From positions 26,716,166-26,780,165 of the forward strand of contig CP137675.1 of NCBI GenBank assembly GCA_037976565.1: DNA of 64,000 bases, written 5' to 3'. Below the pieces are notes generated by a model that was given only the letters and a program-made list of their open reading frames with translations, had not been told where the DNA came from and did no database searches. Made by a program: the position numbers and the translations under genes. How positions within the stretch are numbered: the first letter of the stretch is position 1; each line of letters starts with the position of its first letter. Origin of the DNA: Mesocentrotus franciscanus. Lineage: Eukaryota; Echinodermata; Echinoidea; Camarodonta; Strongylocentrotidae. Of this stretch, positions 1-12,800 are shown one piece after another.

Positions 1-1809
1 CCTCATTTTAAAGTATTTTAAAAGCACTTCGAAGTTCCAGACAAAAAAAAACAAACACAAACTTGATAAAGTGTCATAACTCGACAGTTTCATGAAACTG
101 TCTATTTAAGGCTTGGTGATATCAACTACACTGTAAGGGCACTGGTCCGAGAATGAGGGTCTTCCGCATAAACGAGGATATCCTCGTATAGACTAGTCTA
201 CGCGGACAAAATGCGTCCTAAAAATAAGGATCGTAATAAGGACGTTTTTTTTTCTTTGGCGCTCTGCGGGTTTCGGTTTTCCGATCCGCGCCCTGGCAAT
301 GCGAAAAACGGATTCCCCGTAATAAAATACCCCAAGTTCACTGTCTACTTTTATGGCAGGGTGTCTGAACGATTTTTCAATTTTCCCTTTTGGTTTGTTT
401 TTCACCATTATGGTTGGATAATTGAAAAAATAATTCACTCAGAATACTACATTTCGAATTTGAAGACTCGCTGATGTTTCTATCAAAAGATACACCTGTA
501 TAACACGCAGAGTTATTTTGCTTTGCTATTTATAGCTAAACATCTGCATTGCGCAATATGCAAGCATATGCATGCAAACTGCTGCACAATACACGTACCA
601 ACGGTGGGTTGCGCGCGCACCCCATCGTCGGTATGTTATGCAATTGTATTGTGCAGCAGTTAGCCGTGAATCCCGTGAGAAAGTGTATATTATAAGTCTT
701 CATTTTTAGGAAAAATACTCCCAAAAAGATAAGAAAATTGACACGATCCAGGTAAGAATCATAACGACTTTTAGTTTTAAATCATGGCCATTATTTGAAG
801 AAAACATGAATATTTACTTGATTTTAGGTCTGTTTTAGTAGGGTATCTCCACGCCGGAGTTACGGGTCAAAGCATGGATATGATTGCGCATTAGCACCAG
901 GCTTTTTAATAAGGCTAATCTGATCTGGTTCTCACTTTCAGTTTCATGGTGAACAACTGAACATGCACTCTCATAAGGCCAAAAAAAAAAAATCATTTGG
1001 TTGTCCTCGACCGCCCGCTCCTCATTTTCGGCCCGCTCGTATTTTTTTTTTTTTTTAGATTTTTTTTTTTTATTTTTTTTTATTAAGAATATACATTTAT
1101 TTTGAAGCAATTTTAAACGCCAAACATACCATTTTATGCATGTTGCAAGGATCAAAATGTGTCCCGTCGCCAATTTGGTCTTTTTAGTACGCAATTATGT
1201 CTTTAATAGAGAAGAGGAGGGAGTTTTCGGCCGGGTGGCAGTTTTCGGTGGGTCCGTTGTATGCGTGGTAAAATCACTTTAAAATACATACTCCCTATAG
1301 ACGTACGTACGTTTTACATACAGACGAAAACTGCCTCGCTATAGCCGAAAACTACCTCCGAAACAGCGAAAATGAAAATGAATATTGACATGGCAATTCA
1401 TGATTTTTGGCCGGGATTCTTTTTGTGTTTAAATAATAATAATATTGGCTTCATGATTTGAACAAAAAATGAAAATAAATAGGAAGAAATGAGTCCATAT
1501 GAAGAAGAAAACAAATGGAGAAAACAAATGGAAAAAAAAAAAAAAAAAATCCGCCCGCCCGCCCCTACTCCAGAAAAGCAATCGAGGACAACCAAACAAT
1601 TTTTTTTTTTGGCCTAAGTCATGGGCGCTTTTGCCGTATGCCGCCCCGGGGCCGGAGCCTAAACTTGGCTAAAGCGCACATGTCGTCATGTGGCTTATGT
1701 TATGGATTCGCCTCTCGAGTCTCGTTCGTACATTATCAGACAGACAGTGTACTTTGTAGCGTGCCTTTGTACTGCCTACTGGACTCTGGAGAAGAAAAAT
1801 ACCCTTTTC
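1..1809. other. Repeat-rich stretch without a supported gene
   Basis: T-rich and A-rich tracts (1045-1082, 1529-1549) are present. A pair of inverted arms lies at about 970-1010 and 1578-1615, sharing GGTTGTCCTCGA and its complement. Part of a dispersed repeat sits at 600-885. No coding exon could be supported. Confidence 0.5.
600..885 (+). repeat. Dispersed repeat, copy 1
   Basis: It shares long stretches with 53260-53515, such as GAAAGTGTATATTATAA, TAAGAAAATTGACA and GGGTATCTCCACGCCGGAGT. The minus strand of both copies ends in the same peptide, TR(N/D)SGVEIPY. The second copy lies in a TTAA-flanked element, so this is probably a fragment of the same family. The arms ACTGCTGCACAATA (578-591) and its complement near 647 form a hairpin. 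Confidence 0.7.
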
Positions 1810-1983
1810 TCACCTTGATCTCTCCCTTTCTTGTGCTTGTTGTTCTTGTTTAGCAACTTCGGCAAGTGCAGCAGTTTGTATCGCCACTAGATCTTCAATA
1901 TTATCCTCCAAAAATGCATCCGCAGGGACTCCTTCGATTGGAACATCCATAATTTCTTGTTCAGCGTTCATCACAGACGCCAT
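1810..1983 (-). CDS. Possible orphan first coding exon, unrecognised
   Basis: A 57-codon open frame starting MASVMNAEQEIMDVPIEGVP and ending ...QAQERERSR. A good AG|GTGAGA donor at 1814 overlaps the in-frame TGA. The acidic then Gln/Glu-rich composition is protein-like, unlike the surrounding simple repeats. I do not recognise the family. It could be the first exon of a gene or of a transposon that continues left of the window. Confidence 0.3.
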   Translation of the reverse strand: MASVMNAEQEIMDVPIEGVPADAFLEDNIEDLVAIQTAALAEVAKQEQQAQERERSR

Positions 1984-2424
1984 GATTTCCTGAATTAATA
2001 AAGACTAGCTGCGCAAATCGCATGCGCAGAAGAATGAACGCTCGCTCGATATCATACAATCATATGGCACGCACCAGAGTTTGGAAGCTTTGGGAATATA
2101 TGGAGGGGGGAGGGGTAAGATTGGAGGGGGATCGAGGGGTAAGATTGTATGTGTGTCTGGGTATGTGAGCGTGTGTGGTGTGTATGTCTGTCTGTGCGTA
2201 AGGTTTTGATCTATGATATTCATTCAGTATAATTAATTTGAAGACATGTGTATTAAACTATATTATGTTTTTCTGAGGGATGTACAATTTTCTTTACATT
2301 TTGATATGTTATATGTAAATCAATGAAGACTGTATGCCGGGATGTATGATTTCTTTATTTTGTACTGAATGAATACAATAAAGAAAAACAAAGAAAAACA
2401 AAAAAGGAAGCTCCCGGAGTACGT

Positions 2425-2506
2425 GCACGGACCAAGCAGAACTCGCAAATCTAAAGGAGGGAAGACTAATTCCCGCAAGCAGTTGGCAACCAAGGCTGCC
2501 AGAAAA
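2425..2506 (+). pseudogene. Histone H3 N-tail fragment
   Basis: ARTKQ is followed, after a small frameshift, by RKSKGGK, then SRKQLATKAARK, the H3 N-terminal tail. The start ATG is absent, the frame is broken after Gln5, and the similarity ends at the K27 region in A-rich sequence. This looks like a decayed, probably retrotransposed, H3 fragment. Confidence 0.6.
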
Positions 2507-2594
2507 AATAAAAATGCATATGCATATCGCTTGTCGGGCCCGTAGTCCGCATTCTGTCCTTTTTTCTATATTAATATATATAGTGAGCACTAAT

Positions 2595-2650
2595 TTTTTT
2601 TTTTTTTTGGGGCGGGGCCACGTGCCCCTGTGCCCCTGGATCCGCCACTG
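2595..2650 (+). mobile_element. hAT-like MITE end fragment
   Basis: The stretch ends CCCCTGGATCCGCCACTG, the terminal motif of the complete element at 58281-58516. The other end was not found. Confidence 0.45.
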
Positions 2651-4831
2651 GATGTAAAGAGCAAAAAATATTGAAATCATCCCTGATGTAATCACACTAT
2701 AGGTGTATATATACCAATGTCTAAAAAATTGTATATTTTTCCAGAAACTGCCTTTTTGTTGGTACGTACCCCCCCCCCACTTTCAAAGTCGCTCCCCCAC
2801 CCCTGCCTGCCTCATAATACACACTCCTGTTACAATACCCATGCATTCTCTCTCTCTCTCTCTCCTCCCTCTCTTTATTCAAAAGCAGATTTGATTTTCT
2901 ATTAAAAATCAGTTATATTATTACCCATACGATGTTTATGGTTCAGACACTTTTTTAAAAGGGTAATCCATCCTTTGTAAAGTTCATTTGGCTCAAAGCC
3001 TAAAATGAAGTGAAACAGAAAGACGCAATTTTTAAAATAGAGCGGACAAATCATTAGAATCTAGGAAGTAATAGATGTTTGTATTAAACATCTATGGAAA
3101 TTTCAAATTGTCAATTTTGTTAGTGGATTGTGAGCATCTACCTTCAAATTTCCAATTTGTCATATACTAAAATATTATTAATTAGTTTTTCTCCTAAGTG
3201 CCTTCTCCCTTAGGGTACTTCTAAAAACAAGACAACAGTTAGCATATTATTATAGGTACTTCAAAAGAGAAAGAATCTTCCTGTGAAGTACATTTTGAAA
3301 AGAGATGACATTTTAGCCATAAACACACAAAATGACTAGGATGTATTTCTTTTTTAAAGTGTACTACCCCAGAGGATGTTTTCTGTTTTAGAGAACCTAT
3401 AATAATACATGTATACTATCCATGTTATGTTTTGAGAAGTACCCTGAGGGAGAAGTCGCTTAGGAGAAAACTTGTATAAATGATATCTAATTTCATTAAA
3501 ACTTGCATGCTTCTCTGATTTTTCTGCTTGCTTTTAGAGTACTTTGCTATTACCTTTATATGTTTATTGTATTATCCACAAACTTTCACCCACACGTTTC
3601 TCTCATTTTTATATTGTCATTAAAACCAATCGTGGGTTTCCCTTTAAATTTGCAGCAATACCAAAACTCAATATGTGTAGGGTATATCTTTGTAAAGCAG
3701 ACACAAGAAGAATACAAATGAAATAATTTTGCAACCAATACTCTTCTTTTTTATATCTCCAATCATTACATGATGTAAATTTAATGGCATAATAAATGAA
3801 AAACATAAACAGAACAATAAGGAACTAAATACACTATCTAATACATGTCATGTACATATACTTTTATCTCATATATGGAAAAAAAAAAGAATATATATAT
3901 CACAATAATCATTCAATAGGATATATTCTACAGTTCTGTTTTATCATGTGCCAATGCACACATTTAAGAGTTTTTTTTACTTTTAATGTGGTCAAAAATA
4001 TATGTCATAAACAGGTATACTACATTGATGATAACAAAGAAATATCCTTGGACCAGCAGTGGCATAAATACTGGCCAGAACATTCTACGACTAAATGATC
4101 ATCTCATTCAGCTTTCTTTTATATTCTATATTTTCTGAACCAACTCAAATTGAAAAGAAAACTTGCCAAGATTTACACTGAATTTTTTATGATAGGAATG
4201 TATATATCATTTGAAATTTTAAGAAATAATATAAAAATACATAGAAAAGGATATATAGAGTCGGCCAGTCAAATAACAAATAATGTAAAATGGAACAACA
4301 ACAATAACAAAATCATTATTTTGTGCAGTCGCAGTCTGCAACACCTGATCAATCTAAGCAAATTGCTTTTCATACATTTGTTTCTGGATTGATGAAAAAA
4401 GAAAAAGAGAGAGAGAGAAGAAAAAAAAAAGAGAAGAAAATCAAGCTGCAAATATGCTGTATATATCATTCTCTCTTTAGTTCCTTTTTTCTCCGGGTCT
4501 TATTTTCCTCACATTTTCTCCATTACATATCAGGAAAAAGGGCTTCATGGCTTGATCAATGGAAGGTTGCATTGACACAACATGTTTGATAGAGGCTTGG
4601 CCGTCAGTTCATGTATGACTGTTGAAAGACTCCAGTTGACATCCACGACCACAAATCGTGTTTCTTAATCGATTACATGTTCAGAGTCTTGAAACATGCT
4701 ATAGGGAATCTACCAGTAGATATTATACTATGCAAGTCAGTTTCCTACACCCTTACATAAAAGGGTAGTTCAAAAATTTTCAATTCCTCTATTAATGCTT
4801 CAACATAACTGTACAATTTTGTTAGAGTAAT
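2651..4831. other. Intergenic AT-rich sequence downstream of SNX
   Basis: A TC microsatellite is at 2848-2866. A diverged inverted pair near 3186-3230 and 3430-3472 shares TTCTCCTAAG.GC and its complement, and resembles sequence at 60060-60150. I see no gene. Confidence 0.5.
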
Positions 4832-5246
4832 GCCCATCGCACACTATACGATCCAATTTTGGAAGAATTTGCAATAACATTCGACATGGATATTCAAACA
4901 TGGAAAATACTAATAATCGAGGTTTCAAAATACTTACAGTATATGAATAATAACATACCAATGTCAGGGGAAAGCAAGCTTCCTTGAAGCAGAAAAATTG
5001 TATCTGTTCAGAACGTTAGTAGTTTCATTTCAGTTGTGTCTATCGTCTTGGATTTATTTTGAAGCCGATTTGGCTTTTAGGCTGACCAGAAGGTTTAATC
5101 CAACTAAAATTTGGAATGTTGATATTTATATTATTATTTAGAACCACAACCAGGGTGATGAGAGTGGTTTAAATTCCCATAGTTAATGAAATTGTGATTT
5201 CTTTGAAAATCGGATCGCAGAAGGATCGTATAAGTGTGCATTGGGC
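4832..5246. mobile_element. MITE with about 23-bp TIRs
   Basis: The left end GCCCATCGCACACTATACGA and the right-end complement GCCCAATGCACACTTATACG form terminal inverted repeats around 415 bp. A possible TAA target duplication flanks it, with one extra base at left. Confidence 0.6.
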
Positions 5247-6693
5247 TAAAAATCAGAAACAGCACATATAATGTTCATGAAATTTCGCAAGTGGTTAAGG
5301 TGAAGGTTCATGCCACAAAATATTCATGTCACTGAATTTTCATGATTCATGAAGGTTTCATGCTGCCAAAATTTACAATTTGCACAAGTTTCTATTTGCA
5401 CAAGTTTCTGATCTGTGCAAGAGGGAAAAACATGTACCGTCTTAAAAAGAAGTTGCAGATTTCTTTGCAACAGATACACACAAGTCACAAGAAGTTCAGT
5501 AAACAGATCTTCCACATTGCTTTAGTCTGCTCCAACAGTACAGTACATGTTTGCTCTTAAATATGCAGAATTGCAGATATCAGCGGACAAAGTACAACAA
5601 ATTAAAATAACAAAATGTTTCTGTGGACAGACATCACCAGCATCATGACAGAATAAGCATTAATTTAGGAATGCAAAATTTGATTGAAGATTTGTTTTTA
5701 TACATTATACATATTAGTTTTTTTCTACATTCAAACCTGTATCAGGCATATTTACTTCACATCACATGGCTCCATTTCTTTATTTCGACATGAACATTTC
5801 ACAGAAAAATGTGTCTTTTCATATAAGGCTATGTATTTGTAATTGTAGGTCAAGTGGAGTATGCTGAAAGCATCTGCAAAAATGTGGTACAAAAATAGCA
5901 TTAATTAACTAATTACAGAAATAGGTCTCTGCCTTTTATCAATGAACACAAGATTATTAAAAAAAAAAAAAAAAAAAGACCTTCATCAATCGAGTATATA
6001 AATTTTTCATAACATCAATTCTTCTCCGTAAATTTCTGGAAAATGTGACAGAGGTGTGTATGTTTCCAAACTTACATTAAGAAACTAATTAATTTTCAAC
6101 TCAATTCTTATAGAAATCGATACCTAAAAGTATTCCTTTTGTCGAAAAATCATATGAAAGAATTTCTTGTAATTAATGCGAGTGGTATGAGCTCGTAAAG
6201 TACACTTCACTGAGTGAGGATTTTAAAGCTAATTATCTGTGCAGATACCAAAATTGAGAATTGGCAATGTCTGCTATGTTGAAAGAAGAGTGTAAATTAA
6301 GAAATCCTGAGTTCTGAGAAAGCTGAAAAGAAGTATAAGTTCTCACATAGCCAATCAAAGTTAATACACTGCATGTTAAAAACAAACAACAGATCCTGCC
6401 TAACAAAAATGATATGACAACAACAGCAAAAGCTTCGGTGAGATATAAGGACATCTAGACTGATTAGACAGTCTTACAAATGCATTGCCCCATATGTACA
6501 TATCCACGTAGGGTTTTTGCAATGTGTGTGTGTGTGTGCGTGTGCGTGTGTGATAACCAGCAAGATTTGCTCATCTTGATAATAAATCTACTGAATTTCA
6601 TATTCAAAATCATCTGCTGAACCTTATGTCAATTCAGAATTCTTATATATATTTTTAATAACTTCTGACATATTTTTGTAATCTCAATTAATA
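5247..6693. other. AT-rich sequence beyond the SNX 3' end
   Basis: Contains an A-run at 5959-5977 and a GT microsatellite at 6520-6552. No coding exon or element was supported. Confidence 0.5.
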
Positions 6694-6699
6694 TTTATT
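6694..6699 (-). promoter_or_regulatory. Candidate polyadenylation signal of SNX
   Basis: AATAAA on the minus strand, about 140 bases past the stop codon. The region is AT-rich, so chance occurrence is possible. Confidence 0.3.
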
Positions 6700-6836
6700 T
6701 TCTTTACCAGAACTCAAGAATACCTTAGATATAGCATGACTGGTGGCTTAATTTTGCGACAACTGTTCTAGATCAACGTGTGTCTATGTGACTGATTGGT
6801 GATATCTAGATGGAAGGCCTTGCCTGGTATGAAGGA

Positions 6837-6887
6837 TCATGCAATGGCTGTGGCCTCTGGAAGGAAAGCTTCCCAATACTGGATGAG
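6837..6887 (-). CDS. SNX2: SNX exon 14 (C-terminus and stop)
   Basis: A 51-bp exon encoding [16 protein letters not shown] and a TGA stop. It corresponds to the family ending [16 protein letters not shown]. Confidence 0.95.
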   Translation of the reverse strand, partial: LIQYWEAFLPEATAIA

Positions 6888-9800
6888 CTGTGACAAAAAG
6901 GAGGAAGAAACAGAGAAAGAAGTGTACCAGTAACCTACACAATAATTTAGGTACAGCTAGAATGTATACAAAAATCACCTTGAAAGATTTTAGTTGGCAT
7001 TTTATGGGTTAATAATTTGGGAGTGTGAAGAAATAAATTATAACATAAAACCTTATTCAAGGAACCCAAGTCTGACTCAGATTTGTGCGGGGCTGAGGGC
7101 CCTATTCTATGCCAGCACGTACAGACGAGTCGATCAATCCACCCAAATGTCTCTTTAATGTTTATTGAAAGTATATTTAAACTGGCAATATCACTTTACA
7201 GAAGTAATATTTGAAGCTCATATTTTGAATTTAGTATATTGACATGAAACCCCAAACATAGCAAGCAAAATATTTGTGGAGATTGGTACACTCTAAAGAA
7301 GAAATTGAGTACCAGTCTTATGATCGCATTAGGAAAGAAAGCATTTAAAATTTCTTGGGAAAGGTTGATCATACGGTATTATTCATGACAATAGTTCAGT
7401 ACTGTGAGATTACATAAAATTAGCATCAAAATGTGGTCATCTCTTCTCTCCCTCTCCCTCTCTCTCTCTCTCTTTCTTTCTTTTTCTTCAATGTTTCTGT
7501 TGCTTATCAGATATTTCTGGGAATTGTGCCCCACCCCCTCCCTTTCCAAATCCTAGATCTGCACACAAGGGTTTATAATGACAAAATGTCTTGACTAGGC
7601 GTTGTGGCGTGCGCCTGTAATCCAGCTAACAGTGGAAGTTACAAACTGATTCAGCCGAGGACGCAGGTTCGAAACTGAATCGCGTCTTTCAGATGGTGAC
7701 GTTAAAGGTCGGTCCCCAGACGTAAATAATCATATCTGATTGATACACGTCTGTAAAAACCCAATACACACACTAACCTGTTGCTGATGATTCATCAAAG
7801 ATTCAAGGTACTTGATCACAACAGTACGGAAATCACGCACTCGATTGGACTAGAGATGAAAAAACAAAAACAAAAACAAACATGTTATTTTCCTCAAAAT
7901 GTTAAGTTCTTGATCTGAATGCTAGGGAAGCACGCACTTGATTGGACCAAAAGTGGAATTAAGAGAAACATCATGTTGTTTTCATCTAGAATAAAGGGTA
8001 CTTGAATCGTAGAATATGAAAATCACACACTCGATTGAACTACAGGTGATAACAAACGGACTAACCGAACTTGTTATTTCATTAAAGAATACAGGTAAGG
8101 GCAATCGAATAGATCACCATAGTGTGCAAATCAGACAATTTATTGAGCTAGAGCTGACCATAAAAAAAAAAAAAAGATGAGCAAAACATAGTTAAATATA
8201 TTACCGTACATGCATTTCAAACACGAAAACAATTATGACAATAAAGATGTGTTCATGGAAAAGTAATTACAGTGCCAGTGATCTGCTGGACTTACACTTG
8301 CACCCATACAAATTAAATTACTTGACAAAGTCATGGAGCCTGAAATTTGAATCAATACCAGCCTGATTGACACAATAATGAAATAAAAACATGATATACC
8401 AAATGTAAAATAGGATTATGAATTCTTCCTAATTCCGACAATAGCTTCAAAATCTGATGACAAAGACAAAATATCAACATAATTGGGCAAAAATTGACAG
8501 AAAGCCTGAATTTCTCATTACATGAGATCAAAGTTCCTTCACTTACCTCAAATCTACTGATTTCTCTTCGAAGAGTTTTGGAGATGATTTCAAACTCTTC
8601 TTGTCCTTTACTTCCTTAGCTTCCCACTGAAAAGAAAAGAGAAAAAGATTCATATTGCTAATTAAATGAAAGCTAATACAATATAAGGTACCTGTACTTT
8701 GCTGTATGTATTATTTCAGAAAAAAAATCCTTTTCATTTCATTTCTCTCTGTATCCTGATTTCCTTTATTTTTTTCATTGACAAAAAAAAATCTTGTCCT
8801 TGCTTTATTCCTTGTCTCTTTTCCTTGCCAAGTTCCACCAACTGGTCTCCTCCTCCTGAATAGTCAAATTCCCGAGTTCCAACAACTTTTCATCTCGTCT
8901 TCTCCTAAACAAGTCGACTTGCTGAGTTCCAAAAACTTGTCATCTTTTCTTATCGTCTTGGATAAGTTGACCTGCCATGTTTCAACAACTCATCTTCTTG
9001 TCCTAAATTATCCTCTCATGTTGTCGGCACTTTTTAAAGCTTCCACGCGTTTCAGTAAATTAAAAGGAGCACTTGGAGGAAGTGTTTGTTAACTACATTA
9101 AATTACACAATTTGCTCCTAAATCTTTATCAAATGATTGATTGATTGAATGCAGTCACAAGTGATTCTTTAATAGAATATAAAAAAACCTTTATTTCCGA
9201 TCAAAAAGTGTGCAATACTGTCCAGTACTATCTATCAATTTTAAGCAAATGACCAAATACCTTCGACTTGCCCTTGTGTTCTAAACCATAACACATCACT
9301 AGACCTGACCACCATCATCCCGGAGATCACACACTTACATCTTTGATCTCATCCTGGACCTGCTGGAGTTTCTCTGGCTTGCCGTTGATCTTGAGCTTAG
9401 CTTCCGTCTCCCTTTTCTTGGCCAGGGTGGTCTGGGCATTTTGCCAAGTCAGGAAGCACTTCTCTCGCTCACGGAATGCTTCCTACATTGTATGACAAGG
9501 ACAACTGTGAACAGGCACTACGCAACCACCAAAAAAGTTGCCATATATGATTTTTTGGGGGGGTTAAAGTTCAGGTCTGATTCTAAAAGAAGAGATTATC
9601 ACGTTTAAAATGATATCTAACTCATCAAAATTGAATGCTCCTAACCCTTAATAAAAAAAATGATAATAATGTCCATTCTTAAAGAATGTTGTAAAAAGGT
9701 TTCTAAAATTTATAATCTATTTAAGCACTATGACCCATAAGGTATTGTGCAAGGTGATAAAAGGAGGTTTAGAACTCTATAGAAATATCTGTGGAGGAAT

Positions 9801-12800
9801 TATCAAATAATCCTAAAAACTTGACATACCAATTAAGCACATCCTGATCTATATTTTGATCAAGTATATATGCAAGAGCTTTATCTATTTTTAAAGTTAT
9901 AGGAAATAAAAATAAGACCAGTAGCCAGGTCATATTAGCTCCAGATTTAGGAACGTTTGGTCCAGGGTGGAAGTTAGGAATTATGTTTGTGTGGGTACTA
10001 TCTGCAGAGCACTTGTCATGTGCTGTAGAATCAAAGATAGCTATTATTGTTCTTTTCTTGTATTGAGTAGCCTTTACAGCAGTCATGTTTGGAGAAGATT
10101 ACTCAACTGAGACTCACCCTAACGGCAGCTAAGAGTCCAATGTAGTCCTTCAGGAGCTCTGAGAGCACGTAGAAGTCAGTGGCGGCTTGGCTGCTGTGCA
10201 GAGCCTCGATCTTCTCCTCTGTTTCAGCCAGCTGGGAAATGGCTCTAGAGAGGGCAGTGTGCTCCTCTGAATTGCCCAACATGGCAGAACTCTTGGCGAA
10301 AGTGGAGGTGGTGATGGCCAATTCTGCAATATAGCAAGCAAAGTTTACATAAAATAGCTGAAGCCTCTGTCAGAAATATCAAGTATTATACTTTACTATT
10401 GCCCAACTTAACAAAAAAAATCTAAAAGACATTTTACAAAGCCAATCAAAATTCATACGCAATCAACATGTTGCATTAAATGCGCAGGTATATAATTTTC
10501 ATTTATGTCCATTAGAGGGCTGTCTTAAACTGTCTGAATACCGAAAATTGTCAAGTATATTAGCTAAACCAAACAGTGAGTAAAATAATCATATTTCTGG
10601 CCTAAGTTTGAATTTAGTTATGGTGTCACACTCACAGGCGAGAATCTCCAGCCCCGTCTTATATCCGGCTGCACATCGAGTTGTGCATATTTCATTTACC
10701 AGATTCACTTTGGACTTTATTTTTTATCATTTTGGGGACTTCAGAAAATAACGTAGACAAGAGGATAGAGTGAAAGACAAAATGAATTAACATTTTGATA
10801 TTTAAAGATGCTCATGCGACTCAAAAATTGTGTCCATTGTGTATCCATGTTTGTATCCAGAGAATTGATGCGGCCGGAGATTCTTGCACGAGACACCAGC
10901 ACTGAAACTCACCTTTCCTGGTCGTGACCATGCTCTCTACACTAGCATGAAGTTTCTTGAGCTGAGCATCCAGACTGTCTATCATATGCTGCTTCTCCTC
11001 AAACCACTGTACATTGAAACACAATGACAACATAGATTATTTGAAAATACGTTTGTGAACATGAAGACATAATTGGGCGATTGAGGATTGAGAGTTAAAA
11101 ATTACCCTTAATAAAATGCAACCTGGAACATTGGAGAAAGATGGTGCTAACTTGTGTATTAACAAGGGGTGAAAGTACATCGTAGCATGCAAAATAATAA
11201 TGTGCACACTCATTTCTTAAATATAGAATATCTTTATTATTACTTTCATTAAATCTCATCTGTATTGATCATACAAATGCTTGAGAGTTACACTTGTGAT
11301 CTCAATACAAAAATCTATGCCTCCAAAATTTTCAGCTGTTCAGCTACAATCTTCAACGGTGGGACCTCTCTATCTAAATTCAAACTTCTCTCTCAAAACT
11401 TAAGGGAAACTTCTAACTTCAGAATGTCAATGACCCACGTATTGACCTTTAAATCAGAAAGGTCACATTCTGTATTAGTATTGACAGAGGTTGTAGCTGA
11501 ACAGCTAAATATTTTGGAGGTAAAGATTTTGTATTGAGATCAAAAGTTGAACTCTCAAACATTTATCAACAATACAGAGAAACTTTAATAAGTGGATTTA
11601 ATAAATAAATAAATAAATAAATAAATAAAAGGAATGAATTAATCGTATAAATCATAACCGAGCAAAGATATGCACGATCAAACACGAACAATTTCTGAAG
11701 CGACTTACTTGGTCTGATTCGTTCATTCTAGACACCACCTTTGAGGCACTGTCCACCACCTTGGTGAAAGCTCTCAGGACACCAGCACCACTCAGGGCTG
11801 ACGTGTTTGTTGCTTTTGGGAGCTGAGAAAAAGAAAATCAATCAAAGGAAAAGATTGCCTTATTGCTCTGAGACTTGCTTTTAACCCTGTCAAAATCATT
11901 CAGATACAGTATATCTAGGAAAGTTATGTCCCATACATGACCAACCATAACTATTAGTTTCTTGTACAGTTTATTTCTGATAACTACATGTATATGTGCC
12001 CCGGCACCACAAAACCACCCAAAAGTCACCAGATATGATGTTTTAGTTAGGTGTGTACAAACTGAAATTTTAGTTTGAAAATGATTAATAAGTCATCACA
12101 ATTGGATGTCCATATGTAAACAAACAAAAAACAAAACAAAAAAAAAATCTGCAATGTTATTGTGCCTGATGTCAGGTATTGTATATATTTCTTAAATAGA
12201 GGTGTCGTGGATCACATGGTTCAGGTTTCGAGTCTCGCTGCGGCACAACTGGCCTTTGGTAAGACATTAATGTACATTTGTCACTCTCCAGCCAGGTGTT
12301 AATGGTTACCGGGAGGAAGGAATTCCTTGATTGCTGTGAGCACCGAAATCAGTAGTCTAGCAGAGCACCTTGCATGGTGGATGTGTGCAAGAAAAAAAAT
12401 TAAAAATCCATTAATATTATTATCATTATTATCAAATACTCACATCATCCTTCTCCAAGAATTCTCTAAAGTCGTTGTCTGTGTAGAGGATGGAATGAGC
12501 GGCTGTTCGGTTGAGGAATCGCTCCAGGGCTGCTCTCCGCTTACCGATGAACTCCATGGACGTGGTTTGTTCACTGCTCTTGGCCATCTTTACTTTGGTC
12601 ATCCCTTGAAGCAGAGAAAAACACAACAGAGCCCTCATTCATAAAACTTATTGGTAATGTTGTTGTTAGGTGATATCGTGTCATACCCAATTTCTGGTGA
12701 CCCCATCGACAACATTTCTCCAGGTTATTTTGTCTTGTGCAAGAAAGTTGTGCAACTTTATACATGACAGAATTGGAAATATATAGGGGTACATAAATTA

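Noticed and set aside
8778..9092. 104-codon plus-strand frame
   Set aside because: Ser/Leu-rich, antisense in an SNX intron, with no recognisable domain or splice signals.
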